From positions 186,001 to 250,000 of the forward strand of contig JAJSPD010000060.1 in assembly GCA_021307315.1 (NCBI GenBank): a DNA stretch of 64,000 nt. The letters are read 5' to 3'. Of this stretch, positions 11,051 to 23,494 are shown in pieces. The stretch comes from Bisporella sp. PMI_857 (lineage: Eukaryota; Ascomycota; Leotiomycetes; Helotiales; Helotiaceae). Numbering within the stretch: the first letter of the stretch is position 1; every line of letters begins with the position of its first letter. The notes beneath the pieces were generated by a model. That model worked only from the letters and a program-made list of their open reading frames with translations. It was not told the origin of the DNA and did not search any database. The position numbers were made by a program, and so were the translations under genes.

Positions 11051-12222
11051 TTAAGCGTCTTGATATGCAGCAAGATCTTCAGAATTCCAGCTGTGTGCCT
11101 AAAAGTCAGAACACGTACCATTCAAAAATCTCAACAGTTTGTAATACTCACGTTAAAAACTTCCCGCTCAAAGCCCTGTCGGCTCCCAAAGCTAATCTCG
11201 AAATTACATTCCCTGGTTGCTCTGGCTTTAAAAGTTGCTTCTCAGTATGCAGCTTCGAGAACCTTTCGTAGTCTTTCTTATCCATAACACCTTCGCTGCG
11301 TCGAATTTCGGCCTGCATCTCCGTATCCACGGTCCCAGGTCTGATCGCCACAGTGGTGATTTTTGGCTCTTCATTCGCGAGAGTGCCAGTGAGATGGTTG
11401 ATTGCTGCTTTGGAGCTACCGTAAGGTCCCCATGTTGCGGTGAAGCTTGTAGCAGCACCTGAGGACACAAAAATCACACTCCCTGACGTGGTGCGGAGAT
11501 GTGGGATCGCGGGTTGTAGCTAAAATTGGTTATCTGAGGTGATTATTGAGGAAACAGGGGGAGGGAGCGTACGAAGGCAAGAGCGGAAAAGAAGTTGATG
11601 TCATAGAGGCTGCGCCATTCTTCTGGTGTGCTATCGGCGATTCTCTTGACGGGAGTGAGGGTCCCATGGTTTATGATGAGACCATCAATCTTGGAGAAGG
11701 CTTTTAATGTAAGATCGACCACTTTAGGACCATTCTATAATGATTGCGTTAGTCTAACATACTTAGAATACTCTTACATATAAAACACTAGAAAACAATT
11801 CAATGCGGACTTGCCACAACCTAGAATCTCATGGTGTGATGAAAACCGTGACTCAATGCAGTCAAAATGCCATGTCAAGACCTTTGAAAATCTTAGGTAC
11901 ACTCTGAAGAGATAAGATCTTGGATAAGGACAGTCTGTTCAAATTTGGAATGAGATATGTCGCATCCTAACAACCGAGAGACAATTTTGCACAGCCTGAA
12001 GAGCGTTATGGATGAAAGCACAATGGCAAAAACACATACGGCAAAGTCCGTCAAATCAGCAGCAAGAAAGTCTACCTTTCCAGGATAGTCTGCTTTCAAT
12101 TTCTCCAGTGGTTCAGCCGTTCTCGCTACTAGAAAGACATTGTGCGACTCCTTCAAAAGAAATTGCGCAATCGCAAGTCCAATTCCTCTGCTGGCTCCTG
12201 TGACGATAATAGATTTTGCCAT
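11051..12222 (-). CDS. short-chain dehydrogenase/reductase (YIR035C/sepiapterin reductase-like)
   Basis: Four exons (12222-12040, 11734-11573, 11519-11152, 11090-11051) join in phase to 250 residues. The start SIIVTGASRGIG is the Rossmann TGxxxGxG cofactor loop. VARTAEPLEKL follows, and an Arg after strand 2 favours NADP(H). INHGTLTPV stands in the NAG position, written NHG here. The active site is intact: SSGAATSF with YGSSK (Ser, Tyr and Lys). The last exon encodes only WNSEDLAAYQDA and is reached through GTGAGT..CACACAG. Sequence style matches the small classical SDRs near yeast YIR035C/YIR036C, which reduce benzil and other diketones. The natural substrate here is unknown; the cytosol is likely. 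Intron 1 is 305 bp, several times the local norm. Confidence 0.85.
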
Positions 12223-13055
12223 GTTGTGAGTTATATAGATCAGTCAGGAAACACAATCTCAGGTAGAAGGTGGTAAAGCAAAAGCCAGTTGGATAGCCTG
12301 GTATTCAAGTACTTCGGGTATCCCTAATGTTGCCGGGCGACACTTCGGGCGTGCGATCGGGCGTGCGATCGGGCTTAGTCGCCCGAAGACCAGGAGTGGG
12401 GGCAGAAATATTGTAGATCGCTACCCATGTCTTTTGTCAAACAATCTTGGTCGCTATTGTGATAAGGAGGCCTATAAACACAGCGTAACCAGCCTGTATT
12501 ACAACCAAAGTTTAAATAACTTTGTTTTTTGCCTGAAATAAAAAAAGTACTGTTAGTATTACTATTACTATTATTATTACTAATATTACTCTTAACTGCT
12601 GACTGTTGTTGAATGCTACTATTACTAAAACTACATATTGGTTTTAAAACTAGTTTTACAAGTTAATTAAGTTTTGAGCAAAACAGCATGTTTATAAAAG
12701 ATGTTGCTAAAAAAAGAAGAAAAAAACCGTATTTTGTAAAATTAATTTAGACTTTACAAGTATTTTTACGGGTCTTTACAAATATGCTAAACACTTTACA
12801 GGCCCGTAATCGCGTGTGTACAGGCTAGTTGCGTTGTGTTTACAGGCTGGTCGCAGTGTGTTCTAGGGCAGGATACGCTGTGTTTTACAGGCTTGGTGAG
12901 GTACGTGTTGTGCTTAGTCAGAAGTCTTAACGCACACCATGGTGTAAGGTGTAGACTTACCCAAAAAAAGCATGCAGCCCAGTCACATGCTAGCCCATGT
13001 ATCTGATATACATTTAGCCCTCATTGTACCAACCTTGTCTAACATCATTTATACA
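12223..13055. repeat. low-complexity and repeat-rich region upstream of the HET gene
   Basis: Contains, in order: GGGCGTGCGATC repeated about 2.5 times at 12347-12373 inside an inverted pair (CTTCGGGC 12343-12350 / GCCCGAAG 12381-12388); a TTACTATTATTATTAC microsatellite near 12555-12590; an AT-rich block 12600-12790; and four imperfect copies of a TGTGTTTACAGGCTGG-like unit at about 12805-12900. No coding sequence is seen. This is the look of a decayed mobile element or repeat island next to a HET gene. Confidence 0.55.
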
Positions 13056-15215
13056 ATGGAAAGCAGTCAAAACTCGAAAATATTGTGTGGTATTTGCAAT
13101 TCTATCTTCGCTAAAGGTTCTTATAAATGGTGGCGGAAATGGCATCACGAGCGGCGGGCTTCAAAACAAGCACCGGGAGAGGTCAGTACTCTGCCTCAGC
13201 ATCATGTGTCGTATGAGAGCTTGTTGGATTCTGTTGGGCGAGGCTGTTGGATTTGCGTGCAGCTAGAAGAAAAGTTACATGAATCTGATCACGAATGGCT
13301 CAACGCGCGTGGATTCAACGCTCTTGGCTATTGCTTGGAAGATATTTCGCAGAATGAGGATTATCTGCAATTTATTCTCTCTATAAGCGGAAGTGGGAAA
13401 TTGCTTAGTGTATACATTAATCGGCTTCAACCAAAGAGCAGGCTTCATCGTCTCCTTGGAGGCGTTGCAGCTCAAATCAGCACTGCCGATGAAGATATAT
13501 TTGAGCTAGCGAGATGCTGGCTAGCTCAGTGTCATGAAGGACATTTCAGTTGCTTTAGACATTCTGAAGTCGATTGGCTGCCTACGAGATTATTAGACGT
13601 TTCAAAGGATCTTATTTGTCTTCGGAATAGCTCTAATGATAAACTCAAAGGATCCTATGCTACGTTAAGCCATGTATGCGTCATTTCATTCCCGCTATAT
13701 GAAGTGTCTACGGTATATGACTGACCAGAAATTTGTCAGTGTTGGGGTAACGAAGAGTTCTGGATGCTGTCAAAGGAGACTATGCCCAAGCTTCTCGAGG
13801 GAGTCCCACTTGCTACATTCTCCAGGACTTTCCAAGACGCAATCAGCACGGTTCGCCGGTTAAGTATTGACTATATTTGGATAGATTGTTTCTGTATACT
13901 GCAAGGTGCAGATGCGGAGGCCAGAGCTGATTGGGATTTCGAGGCGTCAAGGATGGGACAAGTTTATATGAATTCTTTTATTAATATAGGGGCTTCCCAC
14001 GCATCGGGACCAGAGTATGGTCTTTTCTCATCAACGCAGAGCACCATAGATATGGATTCTAAAGTGGTTGCTATAGTATGGGATGCAATCGAAGACGGTG
14101 AACAAACGTTCAGCATGAGCGCCCACAGACAGAAACTGAGTGACTCATTCGAGCTACTAGATCAAAGTCCCCTGATGAGACGGAGCTGGGTTCTTCAAGA
14201 ATCGGTGCTTAGTCCCAGGATGCTTTCCTTTAACGGCTCTGAGGTGTTATGGCAGTGCTCCGAAGCTGTGGCTTCTGCTAACTTCCCGGACATCCAAAAG
14301 GATCTTAGCGCAGTATATTGGGCTGAAAGGTTCCCTTTTTGGTCACTGGTAGAACCCTCTGACCTTTTGTCGGCGCACGTGAAACAAGAGCTGCACATGA
14401 GGAAGACTGCCCGTGTTCTTCCCCGAAACTCCAAATGGATAATCCGAAAACGGCGTTGTTCACTCATGCAAAGCTACTGTCAAGCTTCACTCACTTTTCC
14501 TGATAAAGATATCTTTAAAGCTTTGGATGGTATCGGACAACGCTTGGCCCAGCTTACTAATGAGAAATATTACCGTGGATTCTCGAGCAAAAGCTTTCCT
14601 CAGTCACTTCTGTGGTTGCCTGGGCCATCTTCGGGGCAGGCCCTTCCAGCTCCGGTACATTTGGCCCGCCGTAGCCCACCACATCGAGCTCCCAGCTGGC
14701 ATTGGGCTTCATTTGAAGGCCCAATAGACTTTTCCACCGAGATGATGCTTTACCAGTCATCGGAATGGGGAGACTCGAGCTTTTCACCTCTTGCATATGT
14801 GTTCATGTCTAGCGATTGCGAACCTTTCGCTTTGAGTGATGCGACGAATTTATGGCCATCTCTTATGTGCATTGGTAGGTTGCTGATATTGGCTCATCAA
14901 AGATCCTATCTAAAGGAGGAGACGAGGAATGCCAACATGAGAGATTCCTTCTTTATTCTTTCTAGCGGCACAAGTGTGGAAGCCCGTGTGGATGAACTTT
15001 TTGAGGCGGATGATTCACTCGATGGCTTTGCACTTCTACCGCTCATCTTCGAAAGGTGGGACACGCTAGAATTAGGCTATGGAGATTTGAATGCCTTGCT
15101 TGTTCGTTCAACTAGCCGAGGCACTTTCCGAAGGGTTGGGGTATTTTCTGGTGAGATGAGGCCGTTTATAGAAGATATAAGGCAAGCGACCGCCAGATTA
15201 ATAGTCCTTGAATGA
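13056..15215 (+). CDS. HET (heterokaryon incompatibility) domain protein
   Basis: Two exons, 13056-13673 and 13740-15215, joined by a 66-bp GTATGC..GTCAG intron, give 697 residues. ATG 13056 (MESSQNSKILCGIC) has A at -3 and is preferred over an in-frame ATG at 12972. The N-terminus has two Cys pairs (CGIC and CWIC) about 60 residues apart, a common zinc-ribbon-like prelude in this family. The HET domain starts where the exons join: YATLSHCWG, then IDYIWIDCFCILQG, then QVYMNSFINIGASHA. The post-domain text RRSWVLQESVLSPRMLSF is typical. HET proteins trigger cell death after fusion of incompatible hyphae; some are STAND partners or simple defence executors. All core motifs look intact, so it is probably functional. 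The partner is unknown. Confidence 0.9.
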
Positions 15216-16241
15216 TATTTAAATTACGAAGCACGACCCAGAAATTTGAGTAAAACAGATATATACCTCCTTACAAATGGGCAGAAATAGACAAACGCTT
15301 CGTTTGGCATCTAGGCTATTTTTGCTTGCACCAAAGTTTTGATTTTAATATCGGGTACAATTTGAGACCGATAGACAATCTAGTAGGCTTCAAAATCTCG
15401 AATGTTTATTTGTTGATTTTATTATAAACATCAGCCGTAAGCTTGATCAATCTTTGTAGTACGAATTTTACCAACACCCACAAACGTGGCATGAATACGG
15501 AATCAGTATTCTTTAAGAGTATAGAAGCTAGAATAATGTGGGATTGAGCTCAGGTCTATAATCTAAACGCGCTCATTATTCTTTCTGATATAGGACTGAC
15601 CATAGAATCCTCTCTTAAATCTCTCAAGTTATCTATCCCTGTAAATTTTGCGGCATCTTGTAACATCCTAATTAATGTGCGGAACCGAACCTGAAGTTCT
15701 CGGCTCGGATATCGGGTCGGGTAACAACGGGAAGCGTAACCATATTGCCCATAATTTTCCTCGACCACATAACATCTCCTCCATTGTTTTCCCTTATTTT
15801 CAATAGAAGAATAAGTATCTATAAATATTTGTGAGTACCCAGATTTTAATATAAACTCAACAGAGTTTCCATGTATCTTTCATTTTGTATTACGAGGTTC
15901 AGCCTTCTCGCAAGCTCGAAGGAGATACCTCGTAAGTAGCCTCGCCCCGACGTGCCGCCGAGGGCTCGGACGGTCCAGAGAAATTTTGATGGGGTGATCA
16001 CGTGGCCCGGAAAACTTGGCAAAGTCTTGGGAGATATCGTATTATATATAGATTAGTACTCTTTTGAGCCGAGAGGCAAAGATGGAGTTGATGTCCGCCA
16101 TGCAAAAATTGCGTGCTCCACCAAGCCAAAAGCGGGTAAGATCAACTTTTATATATGAAAGTGCATCGTCCAGAAAAAAAAGATGCTTTGATCTTTGTCT
16201 CAATTTCTTCTTGTTTATTTATCTATCAATTGGATAGCAGG
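15216..16241. other. intergenic, AT-rich with an unidentified short frame
   Basis: A minus-strand frame at 15768-15556 (70 codons, open further upstream without ATG) reads like protein (YASRCYPTRYPSRELQVRF) but matches no family I know; it may be a mobile-element remnant. The segment 15900-16020 is GC-richer, with GCCGCCGAGGGCTCGG. A TATATATA motif at 16042-16049 may be the core promoter of the transporter that follows. Confidence 0.35.
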
Positions 16242-17917
16242 ATGGTCCAGGAGACGAGTCCAGAAATCGAGTCATCGAGTGTTCGGATCGAAACTGGTAT
16301 TCAGCATGAAGATTCAACATTGGATGAGACATCCGTATTATTACCAAAATCAGCCGTTGACGTAGAAACTGGTAATGTGGAAGAAAGATGGTCTAAGAAA
16401 TCACTTGCCCCAGGGTTTTTCTGGATCGAAACAGGTAATCTACTCCTTCACACCTCTACCGCTAGCTAACTCGAACCAGCAATCTTCTGCAATGTCTTCC
16501 TCTCAGGCTTTGACGGGACCATCACAGCGTCAACATACGCGGTAATCGGTTCCGACTTCAACGCCGCCAACACCATCTCCTGGCTCACGACCGCCTACCT
16601 CATTACCACGACGGCTTTCCAGCCACTCTATGGCCGTTTCTCAGACATCCTCGGCCGGCGCGCGATGTTCTTCACCGCGACCGTCACCTTTTCTTTAGGA
16701 TGTCTGGGCTGCGGCCTCGCGCCCAATATCATATTTTTAAACGTCATGCGTGGCTTGACGGGTCTTGGAGGTGGGGGTCTCATTACTATGGCTACAATCA
16801 TTAATTCGGACATTATTCCCCTGCAAAATCGAGGCATGTACCAAGCGGTGCAAAATGGCCTTCATGGATTTGGCGCGATTTGTGGTGCGAGTTTAGGAGG
16901 TGTCATTGCAGATACTATTGGTTGGCGATGGTGTTTTCTGTGCCAGGTGCCAGTCTCGTTCGCGGGCTTGGTGATTGGGTATCTGGTTATCAGAAATCCA
17001 CCTACGAGGGAAATTGGCGTCGAAGCCGATGGCACGGATGCGAAGAAGTCTGCTTGGATACAGATTGACGTTTCCGGTGCCGTTTTGCTCGTAGTTGGAC
17101 TTTCTGTTCAGTTAGCTGCTTTGAGCTTGGGCGGAAACCAATATCCTTGGTCGGACCTCAGAGTTATCCTTTGCTTTGTCGCTAGCGTTATTCTCTTAGT
17201 AACATTCATTGTGGTTGAATTGAGGACGAAAGCTCTCCCTGTGATGCCTATGCATAGTAAGTTTCCTATCAATTGCTCAAGGAGTTGCTGACCCGTATAT
17301 CTACAGTGCTAAAGGGTCGGACTGTAATCTCAAACATGATCAGCAATGTTCTCGTGGGAATGTCTAGCTATGCCGTATGTTTATCAACTTCTCAAAGATA
17401 AATATGCAAGCAGCAAACCATTAGGCTGATGTTGACTAGTTTCTCTTCATGATCCCTCTCTTCTTCCAAGTCGTCCTCCTAGACAGCGCTTCCAAAGCCG
17501 GCATGCGGCTCGTCATACCCTCTCTTTCAACACCCATCGGCGGATTGATCGCCGGCTACATAATGTCCCACTTCGGGCAGCTCAGTAACCTCGTGCGGTG
17601 CGGGTGCTTTCTTATGACATTAGGCAACGCACTCGTCGCCTCGCTTCAATACCAAGACAGCAGCTGGAAATACGTCGCGTACCTGTTTCCTGCCAACATC
17701 GGGCAGGGGATTGTGTATCCGAGTATTCTGTTCACGAATATTGCTGCGTTCGAGCAGGCCCAACAGGCAGTTTCGACCTCGACGGTCTACCTCTTCCGCT
17801 CCATGGGAACAGTCTGGGGCGTCGCAGCCGCCTCAACCATAATCCAAAACATCCTCTCGCATCGCCTTCCCGTTGCCCTCATCGACGTGCCTAACAAAGA
17901 CGAGGTACACCCCCCCC

Positions 17918-17948
<31 letters not shown>

Positions 17949-18175
17949 CTTCCTTCTTCCATCCCTTTCTCCCTACTAACCTTCAAAAGCTAATAACCTC
18001 CATCCGCCACTCCGTGACCGCGCTCCGACATCTTGACCCCGAGATCCAAGATCTGGCAAGACGCGTCTATTTCGAAGCCTTACGATACACCTTCCTAGCA
18101 AGCACGGCATGGGCAGGCGTGGCGCTGTTCGCGGCTTTTTTTGCAAGAGGGAAACGGCTGGATCGGGGACGTTAA
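16242..18175 (+). CDS. MFS drug/basic amino acid transporter (Fnx1/Vba-like, 14-TM type)
   Basis: Five exons, 16242-16434, 16480-17256, 17307-17374, 17440-17904 and 17990-18175, join in phase to 562 residues. The first membrane segment has FLSGFDGTITASTYAVIG, the DHA-type motif near TM1. Motif A between TM2 and TM3 is PLYGRFSDILGRRAMF. Motif C-like glycines appear in GAICGASLGGVIAD, with GWRWCFLCQVPVS after it. These features place it in the drug:H+ antiporter-2 class close to Fnx1 of fission yeast and yeast Vba1-3, which load basic amino acids into the vacuole; related members export toxins. The N-terminal ~60 residues are acidic and soluble, with a dileucine-like ETSVLLPKS that could direct vacuolar sorting (inference). 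Intron 4 is dominated by homopolymers. The exact substrate cannot be read from sequence. Confidence 0.88.
17910..17948 (+). repeat. C16-T23 homopolymer inside an intron
   Basis: Sixteen C followed by twenty-three T occupy most of the 85-bp fourth intron of the MFS gene, between the GTACAC donor and the TACTAAC branch site. The long pyrimidine tract may aid splicing. It is also a likely site of length error. Confidence 0.8.
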
Positions 18176-18708
18176 AAGGGTCAAATGTCACGGAATGGTG
18201 GATTTTTTCTCCGCAAGAGAAGATATGAGAAACAAGACGGGAATATCATGGTTATTGATTCACATATAGAAAAAAATCCATATATACCATTGAAAATGTG
18301 AGTTGCAGGCGCTGGAGGTCTAGTTATAGTGATGCTGCGGATTAAAAGGTGGTACAAGTAAAATATATAGGGGGCAGGCGGAGATAAGCTAGATCATTAG
18401 GCTTTTATTTTTGAAGAGAAAAGGAAGGAGATATAATAGACCCAGTAAGGTACATGTATGCCTTGTCTCGTTGTTATATGATTCGTGAATGGGCTACGTC
18501 TCCATTTCTCTCCGTATGCACATTTCCGTCTACGACTTCACACCTCATCTCCTGGCCCCTCAGCTCCAAATTTGGCATAGTGTCTTCGCACTCGCTCAGC
18601 TGACATGCTCATAGAGCCAAATTGGAGTGACACTTAACGTATAGCCCTGAAAGAGAAACTCTGCCGCGGACGGTATTCTTGTATTGTGATCGGAAGCCTA
18701 GAATTACT
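18176..18708. other. convergent intergenic region, MFS / histidine kinase
   Basis: 3' flanks of two convergent genes. AT-rich text with several TATATA stretches; no gene seen. Confidence 0.5.
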
Positions 18709-21700
18709 TCACGTAAATTCCCTGAGCCACTTCCTCCCATTCGTTCCAAGTTCCTGTAAAATCTCTTTCAAAAGCTTCATAGCTACCGGCTTCGTGAGAT
18801 AAAGATCCATCCCACTGCTGAACGCCTCCTGTCTCGCGCTCGCGCTTGCGGCTCCTGTCAAAGCAACGACAGCAACTGGAAGCAGCCCTGCATCGTGTTC
18901 ATAACGTCGAATCTCACGTGTGGATTCTAGACCATCCATATATGGCATATGGATATCCATGAATATGATATTGAATTTGCCCTGTGCGGTTCTATAGGCA
19001 TCCAGTGCCTCGTTGCCGTTTGTCGCGGCGACATATTCATGACCAAGCTTCTTCATGTACATGATCAGCAACTTGAGGTTTATGGGGTTGTCTTCTACGA
19101 GCAAAACCGTCCACGCTTTTTGAGGTAAGTCGAGTGATTTTAAAGGGAGATCTTCACTATCTTCAAAGGAGACACTTGGAATTTGCTTTATGTTGGAGCT
19201 TCTTCGCCTTGGAAGCTCTTGCTGTATCGTCTTTGCCGGGCTCACACTTCGCGCAGTGGATGAATTATGTACCAGAGCTGGCTTGACTGGCGATTGGGAT
19301 TGGCGCATGGGCAGATCTACATTATCCGAAGAAGGCAAAGCATTGCAACAAGCTTCATGCAAAACATTGGCAAGTTTGTGAGGAGATACACTATATAGAT
19401 TAGTTTTATCCATATCAAGAACTGATAACTTACGGAAGACGCAAATAATAGACTTTGATACCGCCATCAGTAGTATAGTCGTTGACACGATAAGACGGAC
19501 CACAGATGACGATGATGATTGAGCAACTTGCCGGTTCGGATCGACTGGTTTCCGCACTCTGTATTTTCTCCTCTAGATCCTCTCCGCCAATAGTTAAAAT
19601 CATATCAGCGAAGTCTAGATCTAGGGCTGGAGATGGCTTGATGTTAACCCCAAACCACTCACTGAACATCGACTCTAGAGACGATTTGAGCGAGATCATA
19701 GATTCGGCTTCAGGAGATAATATTCCAGTCGGTACATCGGACACGTTGGGATAGATTAGGAAATCCTGCTGTACCAAGCCCACTTTAAGATCTTTAATAG
19801 CTGTTCTGATCTCGGAGACCATGTCCACGTCATCGGTAGGCTCTCTCGTTTGCACTCGAACGGGAATGCTGACAATAGCCTTGGTTCCAACGCCAAGCTC
19901 ACTTTTGATATTGATTGTTCCTTTGATATCATGCAATATCTGCCGCACAATACTGAGGCCAAGGCCTGTGCCAATACTTAATGCGTCCTCTTGTTTGAAT
20001 GCCGTATATAAATGATCCCTGAGGAAATCCCGAGAGATACCGCGACCTGAGTCAGTGATTGTTAGATTGAGGTATGGAAGGCTTTCCCCATCGGGAGGAG
20101 GCGAACTGTGTTCGAGGGTCAGAAAAACCTTAACAAGTCCCTCCTCCGTGTATTTGAGAGCGTTGCTAAAGAGATTCATCAATACTCTCCTGTATGCTCC
20201 GACATCAATTTTGAGATTCCAATTTGGCTGCCACATGATATCTACGATCACAACAACTGGTGCTTGAAGAATACGGTTCAAATCTGGGGGTTTGGTCAAG
20301 CTTCTCCCGGCATAGACTGAATCGATAACTTCCTCTGTCATTACAGATATGTTTGAGGCGCGGACATCTCCTCGAGCACGTGCACGTTTCCCAGACATGT
20401 GTTTCGATTTTTTAGGTGTCTTCTTTTTGTTTATTTTTGAGAATTCGAGGACATGATTTATTGTGTCTAATAGTGTCCTACCACAAGAATTCTACGCCAG
20501 ATTAGTAAAGTCAGCGAGTCAAGCTCGAGGCCAACATACTATTGTGGTAACCATTTCAGCTTGCATACCAGACAGGTCCTCGTCTTGGAGAAATTCTACG
20601 CTTGCTAGAATTCCATGAAGAGGAGACCGTAGCTCGTGGGAGATACTTGCGACGAAATCAACCTTCATGTGTGAAGCCACTAAAGCTGAGAGGCGTGACA
20701 CTTCAGACATTATGCTATTTCCCCACGCGGCCTAGAGTATGATTAGTTCTTGACTGTATGATTACATAAATTTTCTTTACCATGTACGTAATATCTTCGC
20801 TCGGAGTCAGAACTCTAGTTGGGTGTAGAGACCAAATGAACGCTCCTGAATACCACCTCTCACTACCAGCATCCCATAGTGGGAACCAGACAATGCTTCT
20901 TGCTCCTGGAACAATTTTAAGAATGGCAGCTGCCTCCGAGCGACGATTCAATGATATCTTTGCCTTTCGCGTCTCCGCTTCGGTAGATAGTTCTGCAGGC
21001 TTAGGGTCAGACGGTCCATCTATATCACTGCAAGAGATCGAGCCATCGTCCTCAAAATTAAAAACCTTTCCATGAGGATAACGTTTAGTTAATGCTCGGA
21101 GAAGTGACTCGGGACAAACTCCGAGCTTACCAATATGTGCGTGAGACTTTAGGCTAGAACGACTTCGGGTCGAGTAAGCCAAAAGGCTTGCAGGTGGCTC
21201 GTTGCCGTCGCCATCGTCCGAGACGATAGTACGATGTTTCTGCATGCCAACGTCACTCTCAGAGGTCGTGGATATTGGTAGATCAGGATTATGACGTCCC
21301 GGAGCTTTCTGGTTCATGCCGCTTTTCGAAGACCTACCACCGAAAGATCCAATACTTGCATCAAAGAAAACAACACCATCTAGATCTAGCGCTTCTCGTA
21401 ATAGATTACTCGCTCGACTAAAGGCCTTTCTCACATCATCAGATAACAATGCTTCTTGGAGTTCTTTACCTGATACAGGGTCAGAATGGGCAGATGCAGT
21501 ATCGAGTGAAAATCCTCGGGATGGAGCAATGGCTGCCATATTTGAGCCTATTGATGTGGCTTGTGTTGTCTCACTTTGCGAATCAGAAGCGGTTGACCGA
21601 GCCTTGAGGGCAGGTTTTGACGGTACTATGGTAGATTCTGCTGATGTAATACCTCGTCTTCCACCAGAACTAGGTTCGATACCATCGTTGTTCGCGTCTC

Positions 21701-22696
21701 TAGTATCTAAACCTACGCCAGAATTTCTAGAACCTCGGGAATCCTCCAGCCTCTGCATCGTCGCATGTAGAAACTTGTCCGGGCCATCCTGCACTCCAAA
21801 CTCCGCATCTGCTTGCTGATTGAGACTTATTCCACGACGAGATCTCTCATTCACCACGGACTGCTGGATATTCCTGCCGTCTGTTGCTTGAGTGAGCCAC
21901 CAGTCTCTCAAACTTTCGCCACCTTCCAGAAAAAGAGCTAATGCCCTGACCATCTTCTCTGAGCGATCATGGCTTTGCTTTACCCGGCCAGCTTCAATAT
22001 GGTTCATGCTTGTAGAAGCCATGTGCTCCAAAAAACTTATGTCTGCAGATTCCAAGGGCGTGCGAGGCTTGTCATCAAGTATGGAATATGTTCCTGGGTT
22101 TGGTCAGTATAATGCCTGTCTGAGAGATATCGGTTTTATGTACCTATCACATATCCCCGTTCTGTCCGAAGTGGAAAGGAGATAAATGAGCGAGAAAATG
22201 GCGCTTCTTCTAGGGAGGTAAGATTTTTCCACCTTTCATGCTCTAAGAGATTGATCTCAATATGTTGGAGGGCGGGTTGCTGCGCGATGCCGCAAAACAA
22301 ATCGATCGACCAACGACACAATTCCGCTCGATCCTTCAACATGGCCTCGCTATGCCAGGCCGCGTCCGCTTCGTCCTTGGCTGGGGCATCGTAGTTTGAT
22401 ATCGCCTTGCCCGCTTCGGCCAGAATGTGTTCTGAATTGTTGCCGATCAAGCTTATCGCGCATCTTGTCGCATTGAGCCGCAGTGCTCCAACCTGCGCGA
22501 AGGCAAGAAGAGCTGGATCGTAGCCAGAATATGCAAGACCGTGTTCTCCGCTGGGCAAGGATTTAGCTGGCTGGTAGTACCTACATCAAAGGAGAGAAAA
22601 GTTAGTTGGTTCACGGTACGGATAAGTACTAAGCAGTGGACTAAGCACCGACCTGAAGAACTCTCGTTCTCGTGCTGTCTCTGAGGATTTGGCCAT
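18709..22696 (-). CDS. GAF-containing hybrid histidine kinase
   Basis: Six exons (22696-22653, 22580-22144, 22093-20781, 20731-20540, 20491-19434, 19390-18709) join in phase to 1241 residues. Residues ~40-190 form a GAF-like sensor (LRLNATRCAISLIGNNSEHI to FISFPLRTERGYVIGTYSI). A long Ser-rich linker follows. The dimerisation/phosphoacceptor helix is FVASISHELRSPLHGIL, with His ~630. The ATPase has the N box (NLFSNALKYTEEG), G1 (DSGRGIS), F box (FKQED) and G2 (GTGLGLSIVRQI). The receiver starts at VLLVEDNPINLKLL and its phosphoacceptor Asp is in FMDIHMPYMDG (~1160); the Lys in LTKPV is present. It should feed the Ypd1-type phosphorelay to Ssk1/Skn7 regulators. No PAS or phytochrome domain is seen. 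The signal it senses is unknown. A possible upstream exon is described separately. Confidence 0.92.
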
Positions 22697-22920
22697 GTTA
22701 GCTGGCCCGCGGGCTTCCGCGATTAAGGCGTCAATTTCAACATGAATGCTGTCTAGGTGGATGAATTGTCCTACAGAGCCAGGATGCTTTTCGATTGACG
22801 TAGCGATGGAGGTTAGGAATTGTTGGCGACAATCCTTGGTGGTTGTTCAAGCGCTAACCCATGGAAGTTGGAAGGGTGCGTAAGACTAAAGGAATGACCT
22901 AACACTGAGGTGGTTTCCAT
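22697..22920 (-). other. possible upstream coding exon of the histidine kinase
   Basis: In frame with and directly upstream of the chosen ATG (22696), the minus strand stays open and reads like protein: CRQQFLTSIATSIEKHPGS, then VGQFIHLDSIHVEIDALIA. A TGA lies in frame just before this stretch, so a start there would need an intron from a second ATG near 22921 (METTS) to a CCACCAAG acceptor. The donor for that intron would be the weak GTGTTA. The shorter start is used here; the longer one would add about 50 residues. Confidence 0.4.
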
Positions 22921-23494
22921 GTTTATTTTTTGGTGCGGCATCTACAATAAGGTGAGGGGTAGACAAGTAAACGCTTGATAGGGTGAAGGAGTTGAGATGA
23001 ATTGATACCATGGGGACTACTCTCGACAACAAAAGGGGATAAAGGAAATATTTATTTTACATGCGAGACATTTACAAAGTGACGGACCCCCTTCCGTCCA
23101 CTGGTTTGTTTGTTGTAATGAAGTTAAGTCTATTGAATCGGCGATCTTGCTGGGTGACTGTATCAAACAAGTCGTGTTTATTAGCAGGACAACAATTGGG
23201 GTCAATGAAACTGCTGCGGAGCATGTGGAGAATCCATATCAATCATAAAGAATACACGCTTATGGATGTGTTTTTGAGAACTGGGACATAGAGCGGGAGA
23301 GTCGTAGCATAATGTAACTTGTAGATTCATTGTCCAAAAAAAACTCCAGGCTTCCCATAAAATGCAAACGCTGCCATCAATCATCCTTTGTGTGTTCCAT
23401 ACTCCTGATTAATATATAGCTTAGCGGTCAACTGCTCGTACTATCCGCTCCTCCCGGATCTCTTTCCTCCCCACACCAGCTGTATATGGCACCA

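Noticed and set aside
15556..15768. 70-codon minus-strand frame downstream of the HET gene
   Set aside because: Protein-like but matches no family and lacks neighbours; kept only as a note in the intergenic entry.
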